Assembly: GCA_001898485.1 (NCBI GenBank)
Contig: MKTY01000014.1
Span: 310,001 to 374,000, forward strand
From: Sphingobacteriales bacterium 46-32
GTDB lineage: Bacteria; Bacteroidota; Bacteroidia; Chitinophagales; Chitinophagaceae
Direction of reading: 5' to 3'
Length of the DNA: 64,000 bases
The position numbers and the translations under genes were made by a program. Below the pieces are notes generated by a model that was given only the letters and a program-made list of their open reading frames with translations, ran no database searches and was not told the DNA's origin. Shown piece by piece: positions 25,316-33,883 of the stretch (the first letter of the stretch is position 1; every line of letters starts with the position of its first letter).

Positions 25316-25556
25316 TTCAAATGATTTACAGACTGAAATGCATAAAATATGCCAGCGGGAAAGAGGTTGACTTAAACCCATATGTTTTAACGAATCAGCT
25401 GCTTCTTTTAGCTAAAAAATCCCCAAAAGGGGGTAGCGATGACAGAATGGCAACAAGTTTGCGGCAATTCATACATCAAAATCAACCATGTACCGCCTTT
25501 GAGACAATAGCCATGTAATTCCTTTTTTTTATTTGTGATAAAACCTTACTGAAGCC

Positions 25557-26051
25557 ATGAAAGTTTCCTTATTGCAGCGTCTTGTTTTATTGGTACTGCT
25601 CTTGTCTGCACAGCAGCTGCAGGCACAGATCAAGCCATTTAGTCTGGGACCTTACCTTGAGCGGGCATGGCTAAGCGAACATCATTCAACCACACATAAA
25701 GATGGACTGGGTATCGGGTTATCGGCCGATATCCGCTTATCTGAACGCCTGGGATTAACCGGTTCGGCAGGTTATCTGCAATTTTCCGGGCGCTCCACAC
25801 CCGAGGGCAAAGCCGATGCAGTAAAAGCATATCCCATAAGAGCCGGCTTCAAATACCGCCCTGTACCATTTATCTATTTTAAAATGGAGACCGGTCCGGC
25901 CAATCTTAAAAACGAATCCGGTAATACCTGGCTGCTATCGCCGGGCGTGGGGGTGCGGCTACTGGGCCTGGATATTCAGGGAAAATATGAGGTTTGGCCC
26001 GGCAAAACCGATCTTAATTTCTGGGGATTAAGGGTTGCTTTTCATATCTGA
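25557..26051 (+). CDS. Hypothetical outer-membrane-type protein, 164 residues
   Basis: Signal peptide (LVLLVLLLSAQQLQAQ), then a chain of amphipathic strands (LGIGLSADIRLSERLGLTGS, AYPIRAGFKYRP, YFKMETGPAN, LLSPGVGVRLLGLDIQGKYE) ending in aromatic GLRVAFHI, as in small outer-membrane beta-barrels. Not assigned to a family. Confidence 0.7.
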   Translation: MKVSLLQRLVLLVLLLSAQQLQAQIKPFSLGPYLERAWLSEHHSTTHKDGLGIGLSADIRLSERLGLTGSAGYLQFSGRSTPEGKADAVKAYPIRAGFKYRPVPFIYFKMETGPANLKNESGNTWLLSPGVGVRLLGLDIQGKYEVWPGKTDLNFWGLRVAFHI

Positions 26052-26144
26052 GCAGCCAGTCAATTCCACAAATCAGCCAATTCATACAGTTGTTAGTAGG
26101 GAACCCTGTTGCGCAGGTCTAATTTGCATGACAAAAGGTTCTGA

Positions 26145-26888
26145 ATGAAAATACTGTTGGCAGGCGACAGCATTATTGAAGGTAGCACAGGTATCAATTG
26201 GATTTCTTTACTGGCACAGCGCAGGCCACGCTGGCGATTAAAAGCAGCGGGCGCAGCCGGTGAACCACTCAATAAGATAACAGAGCGGTTACCAGCCTTA
26301 CTGAAAGACGATTCTTATGATTGTATTGTGCTGGTGGCCGGGCATAATGATCTGTTGTTGCCCGCGCTATCGCAGAAAGGATACCTGTTCCGGCAATCGT
26401 ATCAGTATCTGCTGCGCAAAGGGCATCAGCCTCATCCTGATCCTGCTGCATTTGAATTGCAGATGCGCCAATGTATTGATCTCATCAGGCAGCACAGCCG
26501 GGCAAGAATTATTCTCTGTACACTTTCGGCCATGAATGAAAGTGCGGGCAGTTTATTACGTCAGCAGCGCAACCAGATCAATGAAACAATACGAGATGTG
26601 GCCTGGGATATGCAGTGCCAGCTGGCTGATCCCGGCTTACGGTTTGATGAATATCTCGAAAGCCGGTGCACCCGCAACTATTTCCTGCCATCTTTCTGGC
26701 AGGTGACCTGGTTTGACAAATGGATTTGCAAATGGCTCGGTCAGGCCGATGTGCTTAGCCAGCGGCGTCGGCTTCACCTCACAACAGATGGGGTTCATCT
26801 GAATACCCGTGGGGCTAAAATATTTATGCATGAGATTGAAAAACAGCTATTAATCACAGAAAATAAACCCATTCTTCATTTTTCTTAA
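26145..26888 (+). CDS. SGNH/GDSL-type hydrolase
   Basis: 247 residues, no signal peptide. Catalytic blocks: GDS at residues 6-8 (LLAGDSIIEG), the GxND block as AGHNDLLL, and the C-terminal DGVHLN carrying the Asp-His pair. Such enzymes hydrolyse esters or acyl groups; substrate unknown. The insert CTRNYFLPSFWQVTWFDKW before the last block is unusual in length. Next to, but not clearly part of, the ECF sigma operon. Confidence 0.85.
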   Translation: MKILLAGDSIIEGSTGINWISLLAQRRPRWRLKAAGAAGEPLNKITERLPALLKDDSYDCIVLVAGHNDLLLPALSQKGYLFRQSYQYLLRKGHQPHPDPAAFELQMRQCIDLIRQHSRARIILCTLSAMNESAGSLLRQQRNQINETIRDVAWDMQCQLADPGLRFDEYLESRCTRNYFLPSFWQVTWFDKWICKWLGQADVLSQRRRLHLTTDGVHLNTRGAKIFMHEIEKQLLITENKPILHFS

Positions 26889-26916
26889 CAATTTTTGGGA
26901 ATGCCGTAGGGGTAAG

Positions 26917-26930
26917 CAACTGTTCAGTTG
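26917..26930. promoter_or_regulatory. Short dyad upstream of the ECF sigma gene
   Basis: CAACTG TT CAGTTG, a perfect 6-bp inverted repeat 14 bases upstream of the -7 box TATTTTTG at 26945-26952. Possible operator or part of an autoregulated sigma promoter. Confidence 0.3.
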
Positions 26931-26944
26931 TTATCCTTAAAAAG

Positions 26945-26952
26945 TATTTTTG
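26945..26952 (+). promoter_or_regulatory. -7 promoter box of the ECF sigma gene
   Basis: TATTTTTG, 42 bases before the ATG at 26995. Confidence 0.45.
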
Positions 26953-26994
26953 GGCGCAGCGGCATTTTTGGAGCATGGATATCAGCGATTGAGC

Positions 26995-27564
26995 ATGGAA
27001 TTAACTGAAGATTCCCTTATTGGTATGCTGGCCCGGCGAAACGAGGCGGCATTTGAACAGGTGTTTAAAACCCATTACAAACATCTGCATGCCTATGCCA
27101 TCTCCTTACTGAAAGACGAAATGCAGGCTGAAGAATCAGTACAGCAGGTTTTCTTTCGGATGTGGGACCGGGCAGAGAGTCTTCAGATTGCCGGATCAGT
27201 AGCGGCATACCTCTATCGCGCCGTGCACAATGAATGCCTCAATTATCTCAAACACCAGAAGGTAAAGGCAAGTCATCAACTACACGTAGCGTACAGCATG
27301 AAACAGCAATCGGATCAGCCGGGTAAAAATATGGCCGGCAAAGAACTGGAATCCCGGATCAGGGAAGCCCTCAATGAGCTGCCCGAGCAATGCCGCACCG
27401 TATTTCAGCTAAGCCGGTTTGAAGAATTGAAGTATCGCGAGATTGCCGATAAGCTAAATATTTCTGTAAAGACAGTCGAAAACCAGATGGGAAAAGCATT
27501 ACGCATACTGCGAACCCGCCTGGCCGAATTTCTTAGTGTATTATTGCTATTATTTAACCGTTAA
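26995..27564 (+). CDS. ECF-family RNA polymerase sigma factor
   Basis: About 189 residues from the ATG at 26995. Sigma region 2 (FEQVFKTHYKHLHAYAISLL, AEESVQQVFFRMWDRAESL) and region 4 (LNELPEQCRTVFQLSRFEELKYREIADKL, SVKTVENQMGKAL), with a short linker. This is the FecI-like Bacteroidota subgroup that partners FecR proteins. The FecR gene begins 35 bases downstream. The hydrophobic tail FLSVLLLLFNR is common in the group. Confidence 0.94.
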   Translation: MELTEDSLIGMLARRNEAAFEQVFKTHYKHLHAYAISLLKDEMQAEESVQQVFFRMWDRAESLQIAGSVAAYLYRAVHNECLNYLKHQKVKASHQLHVAYSMKQQSDQPGKNMAGKELESRIREALNELPEQCRTVFQLSRFEELKYREIADKLNISVKTVENQMGKALRILRTRLAEFLSVLLLLFNR

Positions 27565-27599
27565 TCATTCACAGGCTGGAACCACGATCTGAACATATT

Positions 27600-28550
27600 A
27601 TGGATGACCTGCTGGTAAAACACCTGCTTGGAGAAACCTCGGCACGGGAACAGCAACAGGTAGAAGAATGGCTGGCCGAATCGCCTGATCACGCCCTGTA
27701 CTTTGCCCAGTTGCAGCAGGTATGGGAGTCGAGCCGCCAACTGGCCAGTGAGTCGGCAGTGAACGAAGATCAGGCATGGCAACGTTTCAGGCAACGGATT
27801 CAGCCGGTCGAAGAAAAGAAACCCGTTATTCGCCTGCAATGGTTGCGGGTGGCAGCCACCCTGACTTTATTAATAGCATTGGGCTGGGCCATATCTCAAT
27901 GGATTGGCGGAGGAGAAAAAGTACAGGAAATGGCCGTCAGCACCGTCCGGAACGTGTTGGTAGATTCGTTGCCTGATGGCACCACGGTTACGCTCAACAA
28001 AAACTCAAGCCTGCATTACCCATCCCGTTTTACCGGTAAGCAGCGTCCGGTTCGTTTACAGGGAGAGGCCTTTTTCAACGTAAAGCCGGATAAGGAAAAG
28101 CCGTTTGTTATTACAGTTAATGATGTGGAAGTAACCGTACTGGGCACTTCATTCAATATCCGTACCGATGAAAAAGGACGTACTGAAGTGGTGGTAGAAA
28201 CCGGTCGCGTACGCGTATCGCATGCTGGTCGTACAATTGAGCTGCAGGCCAACGAGCGTACCCTGATAGCCTCTGCCGACTCCACACTCCAAAAAGAATC
28301 TCAGCCAGACAAACTGTATAATTATTACCGTACCCGCGAATTTGTATGTAATGATACTCCGCTTTGGAAACTGGCAGAGGTATTGAATGAAGCTTATGGA
28401 GTGGAAATTACGCTGACTACAGATTATGCCCGTTCACAAAGGATCAATACCACTTTTAACAATGAATCGCTTGAACGCGTATTGAATCTGATCAGCGAAA
28501 CCTGTGGTGTGCAAATATCCCGCACAGGGAATCAAATTGAAATCAGGTAA
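27600..28550 (+). CDS. FecR-type anti-sigma factor
   Basis: 316 residues. N-terminal cytoplasmic part (LLGETSAREQQQVEEWLAES) expected to hold the sigma factor, one membrane segment (about residues 82-102), then the FecR domain (VLVDSLPDGTTVTLNKNSSL, GEAFFNVKPDKEKPFVI, VTVLGTSFNIR, VVVETGRVRV) and the C-terminal DUF4974 domain (PLWKLAEVLNEAYGVEIT). Its stop TAA shares a base with the next ATG, so translation of the STN gene is coupled. Confidence 0.94.
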   Translation: MDDLLVKHLLGETSAREQQQVEEWLAESPDHALYFAQLQQVWESSRQLASESAVNEDQAWQRFRQRIQPVEEKKPVIRLQWLRVAATLTLLIALGWAISQWIGGGEKVQEMAVSTVRNVLVDSLPDGTTVTLNKNSSLHYPSRFTGKQRPVRLQGEAFFNVKPDKEKPFVITVNDVEVTVLGTSFNIRTDEKGRTEVVVETGRVRVSHAGRTIELQANERTLIASADSTLQKESQPDKLYNYYRTREFVCNDTPLWKLAEVLNEAYGVEITLTTDYARSQRINTTFNNESLERVLNLISETCGVQISRTGNQIEIR

Positions 28551-30406
28551 TGAGAATAAGTTTTTTGAAAAAAAAGGGATGGCTGACCTGCCTTGTCCTG
28601 ATGATAGTATTGCCTGCTACAGTCCAATCACAGTCGCTGCTGTCCAGGAATGTTTCACTGGAGGTAAAGCGCCAGCGGCTTGATCATGTGCTGGAAATAC
28701 TCAGCAATAAAGGGGATTTTTATTTTTCCTATTCATCCTACGTGGTGCGTAAAGACAGCCTTGTTTCCCTGTCGGTGCATAACCGACCGGTGCGCGAGGT
28801 ACTGAGCCAGCTTTTTAATAATACCTATGAGTTTATTGAGAGCGGCAACTATATTATTATCCGGAAAGCGCCCATTCGTGTTACCATGATCACGCATAAG
28901 GCAGCAGAAGAAGACCGGATTTATATGGTCACCGGTTATGTATATGATGAAGCGACCGGCGCAGCCCTGCTCGATGCCAGTGTATATGAAAAGAGATTAC
29001 TCGCAGCTACTCTCACTAATCCCGATGGTTTTTTTAAACTAAAACTAAAAGGCAACCGGAAATCAACCGCTTCCCTCACAGTAAGTAAAGAGTTTTACGA
29101 AGATACTACCGTGGTCATAGAGCCACGGCATAATCAACAACTCACTATCACGCTTATGCCATATGAGCGACCAGATGACCAGATCATCATTTCGCCAGAA
29201 GATTATTTGAATACCGATACCAGCAGTCCTGCACTTGTTGTGCAGGACACTGGCATAATAAGAACTGTGGCCGATGTACCAGAGCCGGCGCGCGTGGAAA
29301 AAACGCGGGTGGGTAAGTTCTTTTTGACGGCCGGTCAGAAAGTGCAAAGCCTGAACCTTAAGAATTTCTTTACAAAAAGACCATTCCAGGTATCGCTGGT
29401 GCCGGGGTTGAGTACACATGGAAACCTGGGATCGCAGGTGGTCAACAACTTTTCACTGAACCTGTTTGGTGGATATACTGCCGGAACCAATGGCGTTGAA
29501 ATCGGCGGCCTTTTCAACATCGATCAGAAAGATGTACGGTATGTGCAGATAGGGGGGATGTTCAATGTGGTAGGAGGAGAAATGAAGGGGTTCCAGGTGG
29601 CGGGTATGACCAACACAGTGCTAAAGCCGGTCGAAGGTGTTCAGGTTGGTGGAGTTAACAACTATGTGAAGGGGAGCTTAACCGGCTTTCAGGTAGCCGG
29701 CGTATACAATCACGTCACAGATAGTGTACGGGGGCTGCAGATTGGTGGTGTGGCCAACTTTGCACGGCGTACCGTCAGTGGTGTACAACTGGCAGGAGTC
29801 ATCAATTTCAGTAATCGCGAAACACGCGGCATGCAGATATCTGGAGTATTCAACTACACGAAGCGGTTGAAAGGCGTTCAGATAGGCTTGATTAACATTG
29901 CTGACAGCTCCGACGGATATAGTATTGGTCTTATCAATATTGTGCTGAAAGGTTATCATAAGCTGAGCATATGGACCAATGAATGGCAGGATTATACGGT
30001 GGCATTTAAAACAGGCAACCGGAGACTCTACAGCATTTTACTGGCAGGTATGAATGGCGGTGCTGCCCGCAAACGGTTTTCTTTTGGTTATGGCCTTGGC
30101 AGCGAATGGGGATTGGGAAAGAAACAATTGTTCTCATTTAATCCCGAATTCACAACACAATACATTTATATGGGCTCCTGGGACTATAGTAATATCCTGA
30201 GCCGCATACAGGTAAACTTCAATGTACATTTAGGCAAATGGGTATCTGTATTTGCCGGTCCTTCTTACAATATCTATAAGTCTGATCAGACATCCGGCAT
30301 AGATACGTACAAATATCCCCTTCCGGGCAACGGCTACTCCGCTCACAAATGGGGTGAAAAAACGAAAGGCTGGCTGGGGTGGCAGGCAGGAGTTAGTTTT
30401 TTCTAA
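28550..30406 (+). CDS. STN-domain protein with GxQxxGxxN repeats, no TonB-receptor barrel
   Basis: 618 residues: signal peptide (1-28), STN domain (about 33-105; SLEVKRQRLDHVLEILSNKG, YEFIESGNYIIIRKA), CarboxypepD-like domain (about 125-205; VTGYVYDEATGAALLDASVY), linker, then about 200 residues of repeats such as GVQVGGVNNYVKG, GFQVAGVYNHVT, GLQIGGVANFARR and GVQLAGVINFSN, and a C-terminal strand-rich region. STN domains normally sit on TonB-dependent receptors and talk to FecR. Here the receptor barrel is replaced by a repeat region, so the protein may sense or anchor without transport. Downstream of and coupled to fecR. Confidence 0.8.
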   Translation: MRISFLKKKGWLTCLVLMIVLPATVQSQSLLSRNVSLEVKRQRLDHVLEILSNKGDFYFSYSSYVVRKDSLVSLSVHNRPVREVLSQLFNNTYEFIESGNYIIIRKAPIRVTMITHKAAEEDRIYMVTGYVYDEATGAALLDASVYEKRLLAATLTNPDGFFKLKLKGNRKSTASLTVSKEFYEDTTVVIEPRHNQQLTITLMPYERPDDQIIISPEDYLNTDTSSPALVVQDTGIIRTVADVPEPARVEKTRVGKFFLTAGQKVQSLNLKNFFTKRPFQVSLVPGLSTHGNLGSQVVNNFSLNLFGGYTAGTNGVEIGGLFNIDQKDVRYVQIGGMFNVVGGEMKGFQVAGMTNTVLKPVEGVQVGGVNNYVKGSLTGFQVAGVYNHVTDSVRGLQIGGVANFARRTVSGVQLAGVINFSNRETRGMQISGVFNYTKRLKGVQIGLINIADSSDGYSIGLINIVLKGYHKLSIWTNEWQDYTVAFKTGNRRLYSILLAGMNGGAARKRFSFGYGLGSEWGLGKKQLFSFNPEFTTQYIYMGSWDYSNILSRIQVNFNVHLGKWVSVFAGPSYNIYKSDQTSGIDTYKYPLPGNGYSAHKWGEKTKGWLGWQAGVSFF

Positions 30407-30418
30407 AAGTTGGTAGTT

Positions 30419-30550
30419 TTTTAATGGTATAAAGAGTGTAAAGGGCTTAAAGTGTTTAAAGGGATATTGTGAAAGGGAATTGTGCCGGATAGATTTTACC
30501 ATCTACTTTTTAAACCCTTTATACTCTTTAAACCCTTTAAACTTTTTAAC
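30419..30550. repeat. TTTAAAGGG-family tract with inverted return
   Basis: TATAAAGAGTGTAAAGGG units at 30428-30462, then about 45 bases, then AAACCCTTTATACTC units (30508-30548). A long imperfect stem between the STN gene and the TonB receptor gene; likely separates the sigma operon from the receptor gene. Confidence 0.65.
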
Positions 30551-30567
30551 CTTCTCTCATAGGGGTA

Positions 30568-30623
30568 CATGTCTGTTTGGTTGTATTCTATTAAATACTT
30601 AATCAATCAACCAGACAGACATG
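30568..30623 (+). promoter_or_regulatory. 16-bp hairpin enclosing the TonB-receptor start codon
   Basis: Left arm CATGTCTGTTTGGTTG (30568-30583), 24-base loop, right arm CAACCAGACAGACATG (30608-30623). All 16 pairs form in RNA with one U-G pair. The ATG of the receptor gene is the last three bases of the right arm, so a folded leader would hide it. It could equally be a DNA operator. Confidence 0.6.
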
Positions 30624-32966
30624 ATTCGTTTTTTAATTCTGTTAAGCCTTTCCTTTTACTCATTACTTGCCGTCGCACAGCAGCCATTGACACAGCAGCT
30701 TCGCGGTACAGTGATAGATCAACTGTTGCAGCGCCCGCTCGTTGGCGCTACGGTGCGGCTGCCCGGCCAGTCGCAAACGGTAATAACGGATGCTGAAGGT
30801 GGGTTTCGGTTTACTTCACTCCCTATTGGTTCTTACCGGCTAGAAGTTTCCTATGCAGGATATAAGGAGGTAATACTGGAAAATGTTTTTCTAAACACAG
30901 GTAAGGAAACTGTGCTGCAGATAGCCATGGAAACAGCTATACATACTGAAGCGGAGGTTGTTGTAAAAGCTAACAGTCGCAAAAACAAACCCCTTAATGA
31001 AATGAGCCTGGTGAGTGCAAGGGCTTTCAGTGTGGAAGAAACCCAGCGTTATGCAGCTGCTGTAAATGATCCGTTGCGCATGGCCATGGCTTTTCCCGGC
31101 GTAGTGGGTGCAGACGATGGCAATAATCAGATCGTTATAAGGGGTAATTCACCTGCTGGTTTACTATGGCGTATGGAAGGGCTTGATATTCCCAATCCCA
31201 ACCACTTCAGCAGTGTGGGCACCAGTGGCGGCGGTATTTCTATTCTCAGTACTCAGTTGCTTGCCAACTCCGATTTTGTGACCGGTGCTTTTGCAGCAGA
31301 GTACGGAAATGCGCTGAGCGGGGTTTTTGATCTGCGCCTTCGTAAAGGCAATAATGAAAAACCGGAATATACCCTGCAGGCCGGTGTGCTGGGATTGAAT
31401 GCAGCCGCCGAAGGCCCCTTTTCTAAAAAGTATAAAGGATCGTACCTGATAAATTACCGGTATTCTACATTGAATGTCTTAAGTAAACTGGGCCTGCTGC
31501 CGGATGAGACTGCTACCAATTTTCAGGATTTATCGTATCATATTTATCTGCCGGCAGGTAAATGGGGGCAGTTCAGTCTCTTCGGATTCGGAGGCCTGAG
31601 CGATGATAAGGACAAGGCAAAAACGGACTCAGCCGACTGGGAATCGAAGTGGGACCGGTATACGTCCAAATTTCTTTCCAACACGTTTATGAACGGCCTC
31701 AATCATACTATACAGCTGGGCGCTAAGAGCAGCCTGCGGACCGGCATTGGTTATTCATCTACCCGCAATGCCTATGACCAATGGCTGATGAATGATCAGT
31801 ATAAGCTCGACCGGGATTATAAGGATGATCACCGTACCCGTAAGCTTCAGCTCAATAGTACATTCAATCATCGTTTTTCAAACAAACTTCAGCTGCGGGC
31901 CGGTCTCATAGCCCAACTCATCCGCTACAATTACTATATGCTCGGACGCGAGCACGAAGATGAGCCACTCGAAGAAGTGATCCGCAGCCGCGGTAATACA
32001 TCGCTGCAGCAGGCCTATGCGCAACTGCAGTATAAGCTGACTGATCATCTGCTGCTCAATGGAGGATTGCACTGGTTGCATCTGTCGCTCAACAATACAT
32101 CTGCTATTGACCCGCGGTTTTCAGTACGATGGGCTATCAACCCGGGTAGCAGTATAAGCCTGGGGTATGGCCATCACAGCCAGATACAGACTATGGGGAT
32201 TTATTTTGCGAAACAACAGCAACCGGATGGATCAGATAAATTTCTGAATAAGAATCTTGGTTTTACAAAAGCCCATCATTATATATTATCCTACAGCCAG
32301 CGTGTATCACCTGTTTTATTGCTGAAAACAGAATTATACCTGCAGCAGTTGTACAATGCGCCGGTGAGTACGGAGACGGGCAGTACATTTTCGACTTTCA
32401 ACGTGATAGAAGATTTTATTAATGATCCTCTGGTAAATAAAGGCAAAGGACGTAATTATGGCGTTGAGATTTCTGCTGAACGTTATCTGCGCAACAACTT
32501 TTATTTCACCGTATCCCAAAGCCTTTACCAGTCAAAGTACAGGGCACTCGACGGAGTGGAGCGTAATACACGTTTTAACGGCAATTATATCACCACATTT
32601 ATCATCGGAAAAGAATTTGAAACATATCGCCGTACGCGCAGTTTTGGTATAAACCTGAAAACGATCTGGGCTGGCGGACAGCGTACCACGCCAATAAATG
32701 TAGAAGAATCGCAGGCAAAAGGGTACACGGTATTTGATGAGCAACGTGCTTATTCATTACAAAATCCCGATTATTTCCGCACAGACCTGCGCCTGAGTAT
32801 GAAGTGGAACAGAAAAGGATTTACCAGCACACTTTCGCTCGATCTCCAGAATGTAACCAACCGCCTCAATGTGTTTAACCAGTGGTTTGACAGCCAGAAA
32901 GGTGAGGTTACTACTAACTATCAGACAGGCCTGATTCCTGTATTGAATTATAAAATTGAGTTCTGA
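30621..32966 (+). CDS. TonB-dependent outer-membrane receptor
   Basis: 781 residues. Signal peptide (SLSFYSLLAVAQ), CarboxypepD_reg-like domain (about 28-115; GTVIDQLLQRPLVGATVRLP), plug (about 130-240; MAFPGVVGADDGNNQIVIRG, FAAEYGNALSGVFDLRLRKG), then a beta-barrel to the C-terminus ending in LIPVLNYKIEF. No STN domain, so direct signalling to FecR is not expected. No SusD partner nearby, so a siderophore, vitamin or peptide ligand is more likely than glycans. Translation may be controlled by the hairpin over its start codon. Confidence 0.92.
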   Translation: MIRFLILLSLSFYSLLAVAQQPLTQQLRGTVIDQLLQRPLVGATVRLPGQSQTVITDAEGGFRFTSLPIGSYRLEVSYAGYKEVILENVFLNTGKETVLQIAMETAIHTEAEVVVKANSRKNKPLNEMSLVSARAFSVEETQRYAAAVNDPLRMAMAFPGVVGADDGNNQIVIRGNSPAGLLWRMEGLDIPNPNHFSSVGTSGGGISILSTQLLANSDFVTGAFAAEYGNALSGVFDLRLRKGNNEKPEYTLQAGVLGLNAAAEGPFSKKYKGSYLINYRYSTLNVLSKLGLLPDETATNFQDLSYHIYLPAGKWGQFSLFGFGGLSDDKDKAKTDSADWESKWDRYTSKFLSNTFMNGLNHTIQLGAKSSLRTGIGYSSTRNAYDQWLMNDQYKLDRDYKDDHRTRKLQLNSTFNHRFSNKLQLRAGLIAQLIRYNYYMLGREHEDEPLEEVIRSRGNTSLQQAYAQLQYKLTDHLLLNGGLHWLHLSLNNTSAIDPRFSVRWAINPGSSISLGYGHHSQIQTMGIYFAKQQQPDGSDKFLNKNLGFTKAHHYILSYSQRVSPVLLLKTELYLQQLYNAPVSTETGSTFSTFNVIEDFINDPLVNKGKGRNYGVEISAERYLRNNFYFTVSQSLYQSKYRALDGVERNTRFNGNYITTFIIGKEFETYRRTRSFGINLKTIWAGGQRTTPINVEESQAKGYTVFDEQRAYSLQNPDYFRTDLRLSMKWNRKGFTSTLSLDLQNVTNRLNVFNQWFDSQKGEVTTNYQTGLIPVLNYKIEF

Positions 32967-33084
32967 TAAAAGTTGCTACCGTTCAGTCATTCAATATGGC
33001 AATTCACCGGCCGGTAATTTCTGTTCTGGTAGCTGCTATTCAAATTTGTACCTGTTTTCTTGTAACCTTATCAAATAAACGAAA

Positions 33085-33804
33085 ATGAAAAAAACAGTAT
33101 TATTTATGTTAGTGGCAGTCATGGGTCTTGTAACGTTCTCTTCCTGCGAAAAGCTGGAAGGCGAGGGGCCTCTCACTACAGAGGTGAGAGACCTGCAGGG
33201 ATTCCGGTCTGTATCATCCAGTATCGGCGGTCAGGTTTATTATAAAATAGGCAGCACTTACCGGGTAGAAGTAGAGGCGCAGCGGAATATCCTGGAAGTA
33301 TTACAAACCCGGATCGTAGGTACTGAACTGGTTGTGAAAATAAAAGACGGAGTGAATATCCGCTCACATGAGCCTGTAACGGTAACAATTACGGCTCCTG
33401 TTCTGGAAGCTGTTAACCTGAGTGGCTCAGGTAATCTGGATGTGCAGGGCGTGTTGCAGGCAGACAACCTGTCGTTGCGGGTAAGTGGTTCAGGAAATAT
33501 TCTTACCGGCGAAATGCAAATTGCGGACAAACTTACTGCCACAATCAGTGGGTCGGGCAATATCATAACAGGTGCCGGATCGGTGATAAATGAAAGCCTG
33601 CGGGTAAGCGGCAGCGGACATATGGATCTGCGGACATTACAGGGGAAACATGCGGTAGCCGAAATATCCGGTTCCGGTCATATTAAACTGCGGTTAAGTG
33701 AAACGCTGGATGCCTCAATCTCTGGTAGTGGTTCAATATTCTATGCAGGCAGCCCTCAGGTGAGTACACATATATCCGGTTCGGGTAGTGTGCGGCCTCT
33801 TTGA
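33085..33804 (+). CDS. DUF2807 (head GIN domain) lipoprotein
   Basis: 239 residues. Lipoprotein signal: MKKTVLFMLVAVMGLVTFSSC with the lipid cysteine in SSCEK at residue 21. The mature part is a repetitive beta-helix with a recurring SGSG motif (LSGSGNLDVQG, VSGSGNILTGE, ISGSGNIITG, VSGSGHMDLR, ISGSGHIKLR, ISGSGSIFY), the mark of DUF2807 proteins, proposed adhesin-like. Faces the DUF4097 gene across a bidirectional terminator. Confidence 0.9.
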   Translation: MKKTVLFMLVAVMGLVTFSSCEKLEGEGPLTTEVRDLQGFRSVSSSIGGQVYYKIGSTYRVEVEAQRNILEVLQTRIVGTELVVKIKDGVNIRSHEPVTVTITAPVLEAVNLSGSGNLDVQGVLQADNLSLRVSGSGNILTGEMQIADKLTATISGSGNIITGAGSVINESLRVSGSGHMDLRTLQGKHAVAEISGSGHIKLRLSETLDASISGSGSIFYAGSPQVSTHISGSGSVRPL

Positions 33805-33831
33805 GTAGCCGGATAAGGATGGTTGATGGAT

Positions 33832-33866
33832 AAAAAAATCCCCCTGCGCAGCAAGGGGATTTTTTT
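33832..33866. terminator. Bidirectional intrinsic terminator
   Basis: AAAAAAATCCCC, 11-base loop, GGGGATTTTTTT. A 12-bp stem with T-runs on both strands between the convergent DUF2807 and DUF4097 genes. Confidence 0.9.
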
Positions 33867-33883
33867 ATTGGGCAGTTGGTTGT

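Noticed and set aside
30621-32966. SusC-type glycan receptor
   Set aside because: No SusD-type lipoprotein or glycoside hydrolase nearby, and the length (781) is shorter than typical SusC.
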